Shown here piece after piece: positions 63,721 to 64,000 of a stretch of DNA of 64,000 nt (the stretch's first letter is position 1; each line of letters opens with the position of its first letter). The stretch spans positions 1-64,000 of the forward strand of contig CAIXBB010000046.1 of the NCBI GenBank assembly GCA_903917565.1. Direction: 5' to 3'. The position numbers were made by a program, and so were the translations under genes. The notes under the pieces were generated by a model. That model did not search any database. It was not told where the DNA came from and saw only the letters and a list, made by a program, of their open reading frames with translations. The DNA comes from an uncultured cyanobacterium. GTDB taxonomy: Bacteria; Cyanobacteriota; Cyanobacteriia; PCC-6307; Cyanobiaceae.

Positions 63721-64000
63721 ATGCCCTTCTCGCCAGAGGTTTCGGCTGGCCAGGCAGACCGAGCGATCCAATGGCGCCTCGTCTGGGGCGTCGTGGGCCT
63801 GCAGGCTTCCCTGCAGCTGGGCTGGATCGTCTACAGCGCCTATCAGCCGATCCTGCTGCAGCGTTTCGGCTTCGCCAGTCTGCTGCTGCCCTTTGCCCTG
63901 CTGCCGGGTCTGATCGGCCTGCTCATCGAACCGATCAGCGGTGCGCTCTCCGACAGCTGGGCCACAGGCGCCCACGGGCGACTGCTGCCGATCACGGTCG
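63721..64000 (+). CDS. MFS transporter, 3' end missing
   Basis: From ATG 63721 the frame runs open off the right edge: MPFSPEVSAGQADRAIQWRL, then membrane segments VWGVVGLQASLQLGWIVYSA and LLLPFALLPGLIGLLIEPI, then SGALSDSW. The last is the loop 2-3 motif (GxLxDxx) of the major facilitator superfamily. Only about 93 residues are visible, so substrate and subfamily cannot be given. Confidence 0.78.
   Translation, partial: MPFSPEVSAGQADRAIQWRLVWGVVGLQASLQLGWIVYSAYQPILLQRFGFASLLLPFALLPGLIGLLIEPISGALSDSWATGAHGRLLPITV

Noticed and set aside
1-64000. CRISPR array, prophage or insertion sequence
   Set aside because: No regularly spaced repeats, cas genes, integrase, capsid or transposase motifs were seen on either strand.

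Overview
This window looks like chromosomal DNA of an alpha-cyanobacterium of the Synechococcus/Cyanobium group. The evidence is a GC-rich, densely packed sequence; an S-layer-homology outer-membrane porin; cyanobacterial families (DUF2808, DUF3122, Ycf46, a COP23-like secreted protein); a plastid-type PdhC; and familiar cyanobacterial blocks such as rpmH-rnpA-PH-yidC-DUF177-ycf46 and rpsD-yidD-glutaredoxin-murE. No rRNA, CRISPR array, intact transposase or prophage was seen. One tRNA gene, tRNA-Ala(GGC), is present.

Layout. 1-1550: 3' part of an SLH porin with a strong terminator. 1601-3720: a graveyard holding fossils of ribD, a DUF427 gene and a nif11 gene in the same order and orientation as the intact copies at 6854-11135, followed by a frameshifted OafA/SGNH O-acyltransferase. 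3796-7993: a coupled run of GH116 glucosidase, DUF3122 protein and RibD. 7994-11135: sparse, partly AT-richer accessory DNA with a DUF5672 glycosyltransferase-like gene and the DUF427/Nif11 pair. 11188-16787: two related multi-membrane glycosyltransferases flanking an SRAP-type DNA-repair gene (with no stop codon where expected) and ftsH. 16834-18630: argF, lexA and tRNA-Ala. 18813-20166: small secreted proteins. 20823-24378: an exported sulfatase overlapping its maturation enzyme, an apparently exported formylglycine-generating enzyme. 24613-29781: a coiled-coil protein, MscS, Lnt, a phasin-like protein, FKBP and sodB.

29782-35503 is a minus-strand operon, lipB-aas-ylqD-pdhC-queA. It joins protein lipoylation, fatty-acid activation and the lipoylated E2 of pyruvate dehydrogenase. 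Divergent from it is an overlapping plus-strand operon hpf-deoC-recO-MFS (35567-38957). 39009-46344 carries surface-sugar functions (two GT4 enzymes, an ArnT-like enzyme), a response regulator/histidine kinase pair and an EamA transporter. 46450-52570 holds sppA, aroH, a DUF2808 gene and the rpmH-to-ycf46 block, whose YidC has an Ig-like insertion. 53108-60640 is accessory again: an autotransporter, a class V aminotransferase, a second MscS, a decayed duplicate of the aminotransferase and aqpZ. 60669-64000 returns to core genes: murE, a thioredoxin-fold protein, yidD, rpsD, and the start of an MFS transporter cut by the window end.

The most notable observations are the fossil copy of the whole ribD/DUF427/nif11 cassette, the exported FGE-sulfatase pair, the Ig-like insertion in YidC, the SRAP gene that reads through antisense to its neighbour, a second case of gene duplication with decay (the aminotransferase), and two mutually exclusive hairpins in the hpf leader. 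All functional calls come from reading the sequence; no database search was run.
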